Source of the DNA: Xiphydria camelus
Lineage: Eukaryota; Arthropoda; Insecta; Hymenoptera; Xiphydriidae
NCBI GenBank assembly: GCA_963678675.1
Contig: OY783199.1
Span: 19,902,909 to 19,966,908, forward strand
Direction of reading: 5' to 3'
DNA length: 64,000 nucleotides
Shown here: in pieces, positions 10,281 to 23,520 of the stretch
Position numbering within the stretch: the stretch's first letter is position 1
Layout: each line of letters starts with the position of its first letter
Made by a program: the position numbers and the translations under genes
Notes under the pieces: generated by a model
Databases searched by the model: none
Told to the model about the DNA's origin: nothing
The model's input: only the letters and a program-made list of their open reading frames with translations

Positions 10281-10480
10281 NNNNNNNNNNNNNNNNNNNN
10301 NNNNNNNNNNNNNNNNNNNNNNNNNNNNNNNNNNNNNNNNNNNNNNNNNNNNNNNNNNNNNNNNNNNNNNNNNNNNNNNNNNNNNNNNNNNNNNNNNNNN
10401 NNNNNNNNNNNNNNNNNNNNNNNNNNNNNNNNNNNNNNNNNNNNNNNNNNNNNNNNNNNNNNNNNNNNNNNNNNNNNNNN
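10281..10480. other. Assembly gap (200 N)
   Basis: Exactly 200 undetermined bases. The true gap length is unknown and the right end of the flanking pogo-like element falls inside it. Confidence 0.99.
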
Positions 10481-11899
10481 GTGAACAGCACCATTTTCCC
10501 AAATCGACATCGCCATTAATAGAAACCGCCAAGAAACGTTCGTTAGCAGATATATTCGCGCGAATCTTTCGCAGTCCTGCGGGTTTAAAAGCAACAAGTG
10601 ACCTTAAAAACTGCGGGGATAAAAATACCGACAGTGTGTTGATCGAGAGTTTCGCGCGCCGCTGCTGAACGAGGGTGGGTTGGGATGATTGGATAAGCGA
10701 GCTTTTCGGGGTTGGGGTACGGGAGATGAGATCGGACGTGCGGGGGCTGGGGGTGAAGTCGAAGAGACGGAGGTCTGCAAGTCACGCGGTTCTATTGACC
10801 ACTATGACGTCATAGGCGATTTAGAACCCGGTTAAGGGAGGGTGCAGCGCTTTAGGGGTTGTTTCGAAAGAAAATGCCTTGACCCCTTTCACACACCCTA
10901 TATCACTGACTATACGTATTCTAAATCGTATATTTTTCGAGTAATCGATGATTCCCCCCACTTGCATTCATCGAATCGATATTTCTTCATTTTGCAATTA
11001 ATCTCGTCTTTTTCTCCCGTATCGGCAAAAACAGCCAACGACGCTATAACGACTCGTTACAATTTCGTCTATAGTCTCGATAAATCGATGCTTATATTGG
11101 GTCGGAAATGACCAGCGTCGAAGAAATTTCAAATAGGCAAAATAGCGCTCGCGAATGTCCCTTCGAAATATCACCGTAGGGAAAATCGCGAAAGGGTCGG
11201 GGTGGGAATATCAAGAAGAGGGTTTGGGGCACCCTATCTCGACGCTAGTTCCGATATTGGCCGCTTAAGCAAGAGCTCGCCACCGTCCAGCAACCCTTTC
11301 ACCAATACCAGCATCCTTCAACCCCTTAGCACACACGGAAACACCCCTACTAGCGCGGGGTGATTTTTCTTTGGGGCACAAACACACTCAAACCCTCACG
11401 ACCACAGCGGGGCGCATCGTCCGTCGCACTCTCCCAACCAACACACGTTCGGGAGTTGCGTCTGTCCTTGTTTTGCGTACCGCTGAGCACGCAACCCTCT
11501 CGCTTCGGCTCTCGCGCATGGTCAGAGGAATATCGGCGCTTCTTCCACCGACGCGCATCCGACCAACGTCCCCCACCCTTCGACGAAGAGATTCAAATTC
11601 GGGAAACTATTTTTTACCGCGGAATCGCGAGACCGCGTTCTAAAGTTTCTCTAAGCGCTCGAAAGAAATCTACGTGTACATGTTCAAAAAGAACTGCAGT
11701 TTTTTATATATAAAATCTTGGAGCTTGCAATTTCGTCTCCTGTTTTACATCGAGCTTCCCTCAAATCATTTTTTCTTCAGCCTAAAATGATCATCGAGAC
11801 GAATAGACGCAATAGCGGAACAGAAGTTTATCGGATATCGCTAAATACTTCTTTTTTAAAATTGCTTTCGACAGCGAAAGCTCACGAAGCACCCCTTCT
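10481..11899. other. Unique stretch, no gene seen
   Basis: CpG-rich in places (11240-11620). Overlapping open frames of 60-117 codons on both strands show Arg/Ser/Thr-rich composition and no domain. Confidence 0.4.
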
Positions 11900-12526
11900 T
11901 TGAGCGGCGTTGCCCCCTCCCACGATCGTCCGACCTCCTCGCAGCGTGTGTACGTACACTCGTGTTGCACGGACGTACCGATGACGTTAACCCATACAAC
12001 CACCCCCGTCGAAGCGTCCTTCTCTAACCACGTACATAAGCGCGCGACGTGCATAAACGCGCGAAAGTATGTACACCCCGTCCACCCCCGTCTCGCCTCT
12101 GTACTCTCCGTTCTCAGCTTCCCTCCCTCGCAACTTTCGAGCTTCTCGCTCTCTCTTCGCGCGGTACCTTCCGTCTCTCTCCTTCCCTCCTCCCCTATCA
12201 ACCCCTCGCCGCCGACTTACCACTGCGAAAGCTCGAGAAACGCGCAACGGACGTACACAGACGCTCGCTCACACCTCCGGCGAGCTACGGAGAATCGTCG
12301 GGTCGTCGTCTCTCTCCCTCTCTCCCGCCCTTTCGTCGCAAGCTCCGTTTCCCTTCCACTCGAGCCGAAGCTCGAGAAAGGCGCGCGCGCATACACGTAA
12401 CCGCACTCTCGTTCGCTCCGTCCCTCTTCGCGGCACGCTCGACGTCGCGCCGGAGTCGTCGGTTCTCTTCGTCGCTGCGTCCACCCCTCGCCCCTCGTTC
12501 CCCTTAAACCATTCCCGCGCTCGGAC

Positions 12527-12587
<61 letters not shown>

Positions 12588-13500
12588 GCACGACTTGCGA
12601 GCTTGCGACAACGTACTGCAGGAGCGCCACTGTACGGGCCAGAGGCCACCGGCTGGTGGCTGGCGCGTGGTCTACAGCATCCGCGATCTTCTCCGCCTAC
12701 GCGACTGGCCGAGCCAGTACGCCCGCAAGCCCGCAAGTTCCGTGACACGACGCACACGAGGAAAACGCACACGGGACCCCGAGGAGACGAGAGTGCATCG
12801 CGGGCCGGCTCCTGGGGGGGGCGGCGTAACGAAAGGATCCGTTAGCGCGTCTTCGAGTTTGTTGAATTTCGAGGAGAGTTCGAGGGGAAACAGAGAGAGG
12901 TGAGTAGAGTAGAGCGAAAATTCGCGAGAAAAAAGAAGGGGTCTCTTTTTTTCTTCCAACTTTTTTTTCCGCCTCCGTCGATTCGTTCGATTTTTTTTTC
13001 TTCGCGCGCTTCCCTTCGACGACGATGACCGATCTTCTTTGCGATTTTCCAACGCTCTCTCCGTTTCGCGATGGTGCGACGCGGTGCTCACGGTGGTGTT
13101 GTGGTGATGGTGACTGTTGAAATTTTCGTTTAAACGAAGGAAACAAACTGAAAACACATCGAGAAGAGGCGTTAAAACCTGTTAAACGACGCGTTTAATC
13201 GATTTCGTCAGCCGTAACTCGACTCGGCCGAGGCGAAGTGTCGAAAGATTGCGAAACGGGGCTCGCCGGGGGATAGTCTTCCCGATCGCAACACGTGCAA
13301 CACTCGCGATGAAGGTTCCTCTCGATCGCACTGCGCCGATCGCCGCGCGGGATTTTACGTGCAACGATTCGAAGTTACGCTGCGGAAGTGTCGCTCGGAG
13401 GGTCGCTGCACAGTGAATTATGACTTCACGAGTGGGAGATAAAGTGTCGGCTTTCCGTCGTTCGTGCACCGTGAAAAGTCTGGCGGTGTGGGCTCGCATA
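11900..13500 (+). promoter_or_regulatory. CpG/CT-rich block, possible promoter and 5'UTR
   Basis: Very high CpG density, long pyrimidine tracts and a (CT)n run. A good splice donor consensus (GAGAG then GTGAGTAGAG, junction at 12899/12900) closes the block that follows the CT tract. No initiating open frame continues into it: the 258-codon frame at 12069-12845 is low-complexity Ser/Arg. One reading is a first non-coding exon with donor at 12900; the other is simply a GC-rich island. Confidence 0.3.
12526..12585. repeat. Poly-C plus (CT)n tract
   Basis: Eleven or twelve consecutive C followed by about 24 CT dinucleotides. GAGA-type tracts like this (on the minus strand) are common near insect promoters; a role here is inference. 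Confidence 0.95.
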
Positions 13501-15985
13501 TAGGTCAGTTTTCGTACGATACCGAGTCGACCGCGCGATTGATTACCATGTGTCGAGCAAGCGGAGACGATTCGACGACGAGACTGGTCTGTCTACGAGT
13601 CCACGCTGACGCGTGACATTCTTCACGGTGTTAAAAAGAAATCAAATCTAACAAAACGAATTTTAAGTGTAACGTAACCAACTTTAAACGCAACGTAACG
13701 ATTGTTCGCTCATATTTTAAGACGTACGTCAACCCGTAACGATGACAATTTAACGAAGAAGATACGTCGATGAATAAAAAGTTATGTTTACACGTAACTG
13801 TACTCATGGACGAAGCGAATATAAAGTGTCGTGCTAATAAAACCGCAAATATTTTGAAAGCGAACGCGATTTACCAGTCTATAATGCCCTTTAATAGCGT
13901 TAACTAACCGAACGTGGGAATATGAGCTTTGCAACCATACGGGCTTAATTAACCACGGATTAATTCCCTCGCATTCGGGCAAATCGTCAAGCAAAATCCA
14001 CGCACGGTTCGCGTATTTCGAAGGAATCGAGAGTTCGACGATTATTGCCGCAGTCGGAGATCGCTTGGAAAAAAACGAGACTTTTAATTTTTAAAAGCCT
14101 TCCCGCGGTCGTTGGTTAATTTCGAATTGCTTTCTTCGGAAACTCGGTGATCGACAGCGCGAAGATAATTCATTTCCTCGTGAATAATGAACAAGTGTAC
14201 GGTGAGCCACGTTTAAACGAATTCACGAGCGGAAGTGGAAATTATCTTTTTGGCTCGACTGCAAGTGAACGCGACACGCATTTACACGTGTCAATGTGTT
14301 TACGACGTTTCGATAAATACGACGCGTTCTAATTGATGAGAGACGATCGTGTTAATCGCAAATGATAGAACGCGAGTACCTCGTGTCTTAAGGAGAGACC
14401 GTAAACTCGAAGTAGTGACAGGCCTTAGTCGTCAGACCGCGAGACTACCGAAGCCTCGCGCGTCTCGTTCCGTCGGCAACTGCGCTCGAACATCGAGCTC
14501 TCTGTTCTTTCGGTTGAAATATTTCGAGAATTACTTTAAAGGTCCTTCGAAGGTTTTTTTAGTCGGGACGGGTAGTAGACTCGCGCGGGATACATTGACG
14601 CGTGACAACCGGTTCGACGCTCTCTCCTTCCGGTGAAAAAAAAAGAGACGATGTGTTGCTTTCTTCTCTGGCCGTGAAAAATCGTGGAAATACTTTCTGG
14701 CTGCATTCGAATGGAATAGTTAATACGCGAGTGGATGGTGTTAAAACTTTTCACTCCGATTCAAGAGAAACCTTAATTAACCCATAATTAAATTAATCGA
14801 GCGACTTTATTGTCCATAAAAAGAAATTTAAACCACGTTTAATAATGGAAGAATAAAACTTCGTGGTTTAAAGTAAAACGTACCTTTCGAAACAGCACGA
14901 AAGTGACGAAACTTTTATAATTAATTAATTACCAAAGAATTCGTTAGTTCGCCTTATATGTTATTTTTATGAGAATCGGTTTAAAGAATCGACGAGACGG
15001 ATGGAATTGTGTGACGAATCGTGATTTATTCGGCCGTTATACAATTTCGAAATAACAATTTGTCGAAGCAAAGAGACGCTTCGTTCCCTCGACGAGTCTC
15101 GTCCGAGACGAACTGACCGATCGCCGGCCAGGGAACCCCCGTTTCGTGCGTCCGAAAATAAGGGTCGCAAAGGAACGAGCCGGTCGAACCGGTTGTCGAG
15201 CGCGGAGGAAAGTCGCGGGACTGAAAAATGCGGTCGCGAACGCCATTTGGGACCGGATTCGTTGTCGCAAGCCACGTGGTCGTTAACCGCCGATCGATGC
15301 TCGTGTATAAATAGCTAATAACGAAATGAATCGTGTCATAAACAAACGCGGCGTGGAGAGCGGCTGCAGGGTGGTGGGGAAGACTAAATGAGAGTGCCGA
15401 TCGGCGTGGCGGGAGTTGTGGCGGACTACGTGCGGGGGTTACTACTTTGGAATGCGCAAAAATGTGAATTCGCACGTACAAAGGCGATACTCGTTTAATC
15501 AATGCTTTTCTGGAAGCTGGGATTAAATTAGCGAAAGGAGGATCGATCGTGTACGTCGAAAATGCATTAGAAATCGTATCAGATGAGTGTTTGTGTCTCT
15601 CGGGATGAAATAGCTCATTTTTTCCACATTTAATTTTTCTCTTATTTAATGCTGGACTTTGCCTTTGTAAAATTTGTTTCTCTCTGACACAAGTACCTTG
15701 CAAAATAAATAAAATTGCATTGCATCTGCAATTTTCCAGTTCCTTAGTAGGATATATCGTATCTCGTAATTAATTTGTTCACTCAATCAAACACAGAACG
15801 CACCAATTATTTCTCGACAACTGTCAGATAAAAATTTCAGCAACAAATCTTGACTTCGACCGCGTTATTACTTGCGTGTCACTCGAGAAAATTAACGGAA
15901 ATAAACAAAATTTCACACTTAAGTTTTCAGTGCAATGACAACGAGAAAAGTAAAACACTTTCGCCGAGACAAGCGACGTAAAAAC
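13501..15985. other. Unique stretch, no gene seen
   Basis: Moderately AT-rich, no repeats recognised. A consensus TATA box (TATAAATAG, 15306-15314, plus strand) is present, but no reading frame downstream supports a gene. The 225-codon minus-strand frame at 15026-15703 has no recognisable domain or good composition. Confidence 0.35.
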
Positions 15986-17600
15986 TTCAGAAAATCATTA
16001 AGTTTCGTCGCTTACTCTCGCAGAAAGTGACCGCGATGACGTATTCTTCCCGAAAATAACCCGATCAAAAAAGAACAATATATACCCTCGGCCGACACTT
16101 TCCATCTTGACGAGCCCATGTTGCGCGTTTCGTCAGCTGTCGGAAATAGCCGCGCGAGTTCCATAAAACGATCGAAGTGGTAAATGAAAAAAAAATGGAG
16201 AAAAAGTACACACGACCCTCACCGGTCATCGCGCGGGGTGTTCGCAGAGCTGCAGGGTGGAGGGGGCCGGTTGATAACGGCGCCGAACAGCCGCGAGCGT
16301 TGGTGATATCGGTGGTAAAAAAAAAATTGAAGGTTGCGCGAAAGAATTGAAAGTTACCGGGTGGCGAAGCGCGCGCGGGGTCCGGCGGGGGTGGTGACGG
16401 GAGGTCGCGCGGCGCTGCCATCGCGGCGACGTCGACGGCGTCGATGGAGGGGAGTGGGTTAACTATAAAACCTGATATTGTCCGTGTTTTTATCTTAAGA
16501 CGAAGAGGCGAGAAGGGGTCGAGGATTCGGAGGGGTCGGCGGGTGGTCCGTTGGTGGGGCGGCAGGCGCCTCGGGGTGGGGTGGCCGTCGGGGGTGGGGG
16601 TTGTTTCTCCGGTCAGGGCCGCGGGTGGGGATAAGACTACCCTCGGAGGCAGAGTGCGTTTGCGCCGCCGCCGTGGAGGTGGCATCGTGCTAAGGGTTGC
16701 TTCGCGGCCAGGGGTGGACCGCTGGGGGTGGGGGCATCCCTGACTGCAGGGTTAGGGTGGTCTTTAGGTCTGTCAGTAGCAAAGCGGCGGCCTCATCATA
16801 CGGAGCTGCTGGCTGACCAGCTAGGCCGAAATCACTTAAGACGCGTACCTTGTAATAACCTCTATACGCGCGCGCTCTCGCACACGCACACACACACCGG
16901 CGCACCGTCACTCACCCACGTACACACCTGCACGGACTATCACGCACCCCCGGAAACACGGACACACGCGCAGTCGGCCGCTATCCACCCACGCAGAGGA
17001 CACGCATCACGCAATAAGGGAGGACACGCGCGCGCAAACGTTACAGAAGTATCCGGCAGGCTCGCACGCGGGAAGAAGCCACCGTCGCGAAGAGACAGAG
17101 CGGAAGAGAAAGGGCAACACCACCGGTCATCCCCTCGCGGTCGTCGTGCGCGGAAGAGGAGGTCGCGCGCGGTCTTCCTCCGGTTTTTCTCGCATGAAAA
17201 GTGGAGCAAAACGCTGAATAACATCGGCCCTGCCACGCGGGAGGGTCAATGAACGAGACGACTCTCGCTTCGGTCGCGTCGTGCGCGTCGTCGACGTACG
17301 GGGAACGTCGGTCGGTGCTCTCCTCCGGGGACAGTTCGGCACGGTTGTGATTGCGCGGGTGCGCGGGGACGAATACATACAGCCGACCTTTTTTTTCTCT
17401 CTTCTCATTCCGCGGAACAGTGTTAAGCGAGAAGTCACCTCTTCGTCGTCGTCGTCGTTTGTGCGAGAACCGTCGTCAGGCCGGCCGCGTTGTGGCGAGC
17501 CTCGCTTAACCGCTCAGTGTGCACGTGCTCTCTCTCTGTCTCTCACGGATACCGTTGCCGGAATCACGGAAAAGGTAAAGTTTGATGTCCCGCGGCGAAG
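15986..17600. other. Second CpG-rich block, possible 5' region
   Basis: GC-rich, with (AC)n near 16875-16895 and (TCG)5 near 17443. Open frames on both strands (up to 206 codons, minus 16065-16685) are Pro/Arg/Gly-rich shadows of composition. ATCACGGAAAAG followed by GTAAAGT near 17573 resembles a splice donor. No gene is asserted. Confidence 0.3.
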
Positions 17601-18821
17601 GGGTGTCGCGTAAATCCGGTCAATGTGGGGAGCTCGTCGTTCGGGGGTGTTCCTTTCGAGTGATACTGGATTGCCGCTCGGGGCTTCGATTCGCTCGATA
17701 CGTCGTCTCCCGCGATTTATCTTCGACTTTTATCGCGGGCTTTCGATGCGCTTCGCGCCGTTGGTGAACATTTATGCGCGTAGGAATCGGTGAATGCTTC
17801 GAGGTTTCTCGATTAAACGCGCGAAACTCGCACGCCAGAGGAACGCGTGATTCGATGCCGCGCGTCGCTTTAAGCAGTCTCCGACACGAGATTTGACTCC
17901 TCGCAGACGTCGCTTACGTTTAATTCGATCCTTTCGTTTATCTTTCGTTACACGCGTAATTGGTTGCGAATGAAATTGTCAAATATAATTTATATTTTCT
18001 GTGTTGCGTACCATTTTTTTTGCCACCTACCCTTCCCGACTTTGTCATCCCGTTTAAAGTGTCGTGCAATTTATTTCAGTTATAAGTTTAACGGTAAAAT
18101 GATCGTTAATAACTTTGACGTCGCAAACGCGCATCTCACTCGTCGTGACGATGAGCTTCCAACGCAGTGCGCGCGGACAAACCTAGACTCCAATTGGATC
18201 GTCTGACCAAAATTGTTCCACCTACTCCGTTTGCGTTCCATCGATCGGTCATTGCTTTTTTTCTGCGAAACTAGTGACACTTTTTCATTCTTTTCGCAGT
18301 AAGATTAAAGTAAAATCTGTATGAAAGTGAAGTAGTGGGAAAACCCTCGAGAGAATAATTCAATTAGAGTCGCTTTGTCGAATTAATTAGCACAGTGTAA
18401 GTACCAGTTGCCGAGACGGGTAAAGGCGCTCCGAAGGGGGAGTGTAAAGTAAAACTTCGCCAAGAATGTGTACATTGCTCCGTCAGACTCTTCTGCTCGC
18501 GCAGATTGTAACGTTGGTTCGCGCCTTTCAACGATTGCACCATCTCGAATTTATTTTCGTTTCGCTCTCCGTCGTTCGTCGTCTTCGGTGCGTCGTGAAG
18601 AGTGGAAACAGCAAAAGAGGCAAACGCCATTTTTAGAAAGAATTAAAAGCTCTTAATATCGAAAACTTTCGGCTCACTGCGAAGGATCCAAGTGTTCGTA
18701 GCACTCGACATCTTTGACATTTTTCACTCTGTCGGTGGTGTAGCAATTGGGCTAATTTAACACTAGATTTACGGAACCCCGTCAATCTTACGGGTGACTT
18801 ATTCAGAGTGCCATTCAATTT
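17601..18821. other. Unique stretch, no gene seen
   Basis: Mixed composition, no recognised repeat, only short unsupported open frames. Confidence 0.4.
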
Positions 18822-18950
18822 CGATTATCTAGTAACCTATGAGGTTTTAGACTAAATTGGTGAAATACTTTTTTGTATATTAGATTTCGCTGTACAAGAT
18901 AGGTATAGTAGCATAGACTAAAATTTCGTAGATATCGAGATAATTATCCG
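18822..18950. mobile_element. Hairpin MITE family K, copy 1
   Basis: Begins CGATTATCTAGTAAC and ends ATATCGAGATAATTATC. The interior has the family's GGTGAAATACTTTTTTG and GGTATAGTAGCATAGAC blocks, degenerate mirror images. About 130 bp and diverged. Confidence 0.65.
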
Positions 18951-19967
18951 CAAAATGACCATTTTAGAGAACGTCGAAATCGTCCGTAAATTTAATATTA
19001 ATGGGGCTGAATGGTGCAACATCCACATGTCGTATTCTTACTGCCGAGTATTTAAAATGGTAACGCCAGCTTCCTTTAAAGTAAATTAAAACGCGGTTGA
19101 AACTGATACACGCGTAGGATGTGAACAGTTAATGGGACCATTTAATAATAATCAATTACAATTATTACGATTGCAACTGTCACGGTAATTATTAGTGAAA
19201 TTAGCGGCGTCGCGCGTGAATTGTTTTCAATTCGAGTCGTCCTTGTCACCGGTCTACATTTGTCGATAGATACCTATCAAGATATCAAATTGACGAAAAA
19301 CTATAATCAGCTTCGCTATTTCAATCGGAATCTCCGTCTCGGCGTTCGTATATCGTACAATTTAAAGGGTCGGTGGAACTTTCTTCGAAAACTTGCCCAG
19401 AGGTCTTTGACCTCTCTAATCTGTAGGCGCGATGAACAACACAGGAACAGCTGTCACCGACCGTCTCTCTTTCCCTCCCCTTCGAGCCTTCTCTCTTTCT
19501 CCTGGCCCCTTTACTCGCGTTATCAACATCTGCCTCGGTAAAGTGAAACGGACCAAGCGCGTAATCTACGACAGTTCGAATTCTGTTTCGCTTATCGCTC
19601 GAACCGCCCAATATTTGTTCCCGGTGAAAGGATCGAGCGACTTTTATTATCAAACGGAAACATTGCTGCCGAAAGAATGGGCGACGCCCCTCTTCCAGTA
19701 TGTACCTTGATTCCTTAGCTCTGTGTCGTGGCTCCTAACCGCGGTCGAAGGATAAGCCAAGGGAAGTTTAACTGCGGGCCAACCGCGGAGTGTAAGTGCA
19801 TTATTACGAGACGGGGTGCGTATCGCAGGCACTTGCGCGGGGTCATCCCGCAAACGGTGCGGCATAGTCCTCGTCGATTGGGGTGAGGCTTTTAAGGAGG
19901 TCCCATCGATGGTAGAATTAACAGAGTGATTTTGATTAAATTTGATACATCGATAGATATGCGTTTA
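18951..19967. other. Unique stretch, no gene seen
   Basis: No repeat recognised. Short open frames at 19221-19710 on both strands overlap and lack recognisable motifs. Confidence 0.4.
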
Positions 19968-20217
19968 GGACCCTTCAGTTAAATTTTTGTGACGATTTGC
20001 CTACCTTGCATAATAAATATAAAATAAATATATATATTTAAGAAATCATCATAAAAATTTTATTAAAGAGTCAACTAGTATCTGTCGATTCAGAAATAAA
20101 TGAAATGAATATATTGCTTCCTATAAGATTCTATGTCAAATGGGCATTAATTTATTTATATTGTATGTTTTATTATTATTGTTAGTAAATCATCACAAAA
20201 ATTTAACCGAAGGGTCC
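19968..20217. mobile_element. Inverted-repeat element with GGACCCTTC ends
   Basis: GGACCCTTCAGTTAAATTTT and its near-complement AAATTTAACCGAAGGGTCC form about 30-bp terminal inverted repeats, extended by TTGTGACGATTT / AAATCATCACAA. The 190-bp AT-rich interior contains no open frame of note. No other copy was seen in the window. Confidence 0.75.
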
Positions 20218-20531
20218 GAATACTTATATTTGTCAATTTACCGAATTTTTCGTCAAAGTCGTTCTGTTAATTTTATTATCGAGGGAACCTCCTTTAACGG
20301 TTTCTCTTGTTTGTCCTTATCGCGGGGGTAAATGGGATTTTTCCTTTAAGAACTGAATTTCTTCCTTCCTAGTGGTTTTTTTTACGCGACGCAATTAATA
20401 GGACGTAGAAACTGATAAGGAGAGACTTCGACTTCCGTTAAAGCATCGGTTGAACGTCGGCTTGATAACGATACCGTAAAATAAAGTCCGCTGAAAGTTG
20501 GACCGACTTTACAATTGAAGATCATTATATA

Positions 20532-20658
20532 GAAAAGTGCTAAGTGCCAAAAACCTACATTTTCAGTATTTATAATGAATTTTCTTTTTTCAACTAAGGT
20601 ATTGTGACGTTTTCTATGAACAACTTTTTTTTCATATTTTTGGAACTTAGCACCTTTT
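20532..20658. mobile_element. Short inverted-repeat element
   Basis: AAAAGTGCTAAGTGCCAAAA at the left pairs with TTTTTGGAACTTAGCACCTT at the right, with an 85-bp AT-rich centre. MITE-like in size and shape; single copy here. Confidence 0.6.
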
Positions 20659-21834
20659 TACATTAGTCTTGAATTATACTTTGAGGAGGTATCGAATGTC
20701 GCAGCGATGCGTTGCAATTTTATTGCCACTCGATCATCTAATTAGGCTATTACCGTCGAATTGCAATTTTATTATTCATTTATGTTTTAATCGCTGGATC
20801 GACAATAATAATACTGTTCGTAGAGGACTATTCTACTATTACAACAACATTTACTTGCGATTATCTCTCTTCATGACAACAAACGCTCGTGTTTACGCGA
20901 ATATTTTAGTATATCAAGGCGTAAGCTCAAAAGAAGTATTATAAAAGATTTTCATGCGAAACTCTCTATTTCGATGATTTGAGGTCAACGCGAGTTAAAA
21001 ACTTCCACGTTTCCATTTTAGGAGGTCATCTTTAGGTACCTTCCGTTCTGGATCAGTGCTCCCTTCTTCTTCCTCTCGTTCTTAATTAATTCTCCTAAAC
21101 CAATTTCCCGAGAGCTCTCAAAGGATAAATTCAAATCTCGGATAGAATTAGAAAACTCGACGCGGCCCGAAGTTTAGCGTCGCACGACAAAACGCGTCGG
21201 CGGTCGTCTTACCCCCCCCCCCCCCGCCCCTCTCTCTCTGTGCTTTAGGTACCTTCCAGTACATCTCTCTTCCTCGCAGCTAAACCCCAGAGTGCGAGTG
21301 GATACGGCCGTGACGGAATTTCAAATTTTGCTCATGAATTTCGTGGACCCGGTGGATTTGAAAGTTGTACCCACCCCGGGAACTTTCTAATTCGCCGCGT
21401 GAAACGTCTAGGAGCGTCGCACGCGGCGCGAAGACGTCTCCGTACCCTCGCGTCTCGTGAGGACGCTTCAAGTATCCGCTAACGGGGTTAGACGTGCGGC
21501 GCGAATCTTATACCCGATTTAATGTATTTACCGAGAAGTCCATAATGCAGCGTCGAAGTAATTTCGTTGCGATCTAATTGGAAAACAGTCGTGTCACTAT
21601 TAATTGACAAATTGTAATATTTTTTTAGTACACCTCTGTGTGAAAATTACGAGGACTTTTACGAGTATTTCTTTCGATCGAGGTAAAAGTTTTATTTCAT
21701 AAGTATAATAATGCCACGAAAACTTCGAAGAAAAAGCGTTCAATCATATCTAATTTTCGCGTTAACGAAAATTGCCATGCGAAGAAATTTTTTTCGAATC
21801 GTATAATCTGAACGAGAGCTCAATTACAGAATTA
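20659..21834. other. Unique stretch with poly-C run
   Basis: A 14-base C run at 21212-21225 leads into CCCTCTCTCTCTG. No recognised gene; a 91-codon AT-rich frame at 20669-20944 has no motif. Confidence 0.4.
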
Positions 21835-22217
21835 GAGTAGAAATTTTCACCAGATTCGGATCAGATTCTGAACAGATTCCATGGACTACAGATCAGAATC
21901 TGATCCGGATGTCTGATTAGAATCAAATCTGAAATGTGACGTGATTTGTAATCTGGATCGGATCCGGATATCGTCGTAAAACATGGCGTTATGATCCGGA
22001 TCCGATAAGTTTCGGATCCAAACTTCTGACCAAAATTAAATTTTACTGATACGATCAGATTTTAGACAGTTATAGGTAACTGACTTTAATGTAAAACAGT
22101 TCTATGGATCAAAGTCGCATCCAAATCAAATCATAAATATTATAATACGGGAACCTCGCAGTATATCTGATCCACTTCTGATTCGTCCTCAGAAATTACT
22201 AATGGAATTTCTACCCG
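21835..22217 (+). mobile_element. MITE family J, copy 1
   Basis: Starts GAGTAGAAATTTTCACCAGA and ends GGAATTTCTACCC, with inverted AGTAGAAATT termini. The interior is built from many GATCCGGAT / AATCTGATC motifs in both orientations. Its order matches 36433-36813 and, in reverse, the block at 34898-35739. Confidence 0.8.
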
Positions 22218-22229
22218 GAAAATTGTCTA

Positions 22230-22411
22230 CACAGTAAAAAGTTGTGTTAAATTTTAACACTGTTTCACCGCTGTGGATCTGTATGTACCACATATGGTAT
22301 TATGCAGTCTTAATTCATTGTTATCTAAGACCAAAAGTAGTCTATATTATTATCTAAGACCAAAAAAAAAAGTGGTCTATATTAATTCACACCGCAAAAT
22401 TTTTTACTGTG
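22230..22411 (+). mobile_element. MITE family Q, copy 1 (TA-flanked)
   Basis: Ends CACAGTAAAAAGTTGTG and GCAAAATTTTTTACTGTG sit between TA dinucleotides. Inside, a 33-bp unit (TTATCTAAGACCAAAA...GTCTATATTA) is tandemly duplicated. The same interior occurs reversed at 63268-63646, where a K element has inserted. Confidence 0.82.
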
Positions 22412-23520
22412 TAGGTATCGACATTTTCACCGTACCACCTTAATAATAACCGTAAACGTCTTCACATACTCATTGATAATTTTCTCCGGAACAAGCGGTT
22501 AAAGTTTCCCAAATGTTCAACCGCCTCAGTTTTTTATGCGTCGCAATGCATGCGAGAACGTCACTACGAAACCGCAGTTCGAACATACGTGCCTCCCATA
22601 ACATAGCCTCGCTATTCTTCGCGTGTCTCCTCGCAAAAAGACACATTCGGGCGGGAATCCAAATGAGTTTAGACACATTGCGCGCGAGAGGGTTACGGGT
22701 TAAGGGTTATGTCTTGGCAAGTGAGCAACCGTCTCGAAATGGTCGCGTCGTTGTTGTCGTCGGGCGGATTTGCCAAGTTTTGGACCGTCGTTGTCTCGCA
22801 ACATTCGCTAGAGCTCAGATGCGAGACGACGAAACGCCTCTCGCGTCTAATCCCAGAGGACGTGGAGAGTCGTACGTGTGTGTAGGCGAAACGTCGCGAA
22901 ATTGGACGATGCTTCCTGAATTTCTCCTCCCTGGAAACGCGGCGCAGTTATTCTCCCGATTTCGGACCGACGACACCCTTCTCTTACCACCGCGCTGAAA
23001 GTCGTGAAGTCGGGGGACGAATTTTTACGACCCCCTTCCCCCTTGCACCAAGGAACTCGCGCCACTTATTCATCTTTACGAGGCGGAGGGCCGCGAATGT
23101 ACGCGAAACGAATGTAGTCGAAAGCTGGCCTATTTGCATACTCGTACGCGGTGGTGGTGGTTTCACCCTCCCCCCTCGAAGGGCGAGTGCCAGGTCGCGA
23201 GAATGCGGGGTGAGGTAGGGAGATGGTGTCGAGTTAAAGTTGAGCGTGAGTGGCTCGAAGCGCGGAGATTAGGCTGCAAGTTTGGCTGGAAATCGAGAGA
23301 TCGGGGATGATTTTGAGAATGGATTACTATTCTTGCATTGAAATTTATGAGAGGTACGGACTGGGTCATTTTTGAGAGAGAGGTTTTATCGAAAGGAAGT
23401 TTTATTAAAAACCTAGATTTAAAAAATCGTCACGGCGTTCATACAAACTACAATAATTTCTTGTTCTAAAGTAGAAAATAATTGCTCTTCGAAAAATTGT
23501 TTGTATGTTATAATATGATT
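22412..23520. other. Unique stretch, no gene seen
   Basis: CpG-rich at 22640-23200. A 161-codon plus-strand frame (22513-22998) has no domain that I recognise, and an overlapping minus-strand frame argues for composition rather than coding. Confidence 0.4.

Noticed and set aside
12069..12845. 258-codon open frame, the longest in the window
   Set aside because: Ser/Arg/Pro-rich low complexity spanning a (CT)n tract, with other frames open on both strands. Typical of CpG-rich non-coding DNA.
15026..15703. 225-codon minus-strand open frame
   Set aside because: No domain or motif, composition not protein-like, no splice context or homologue that I can name.
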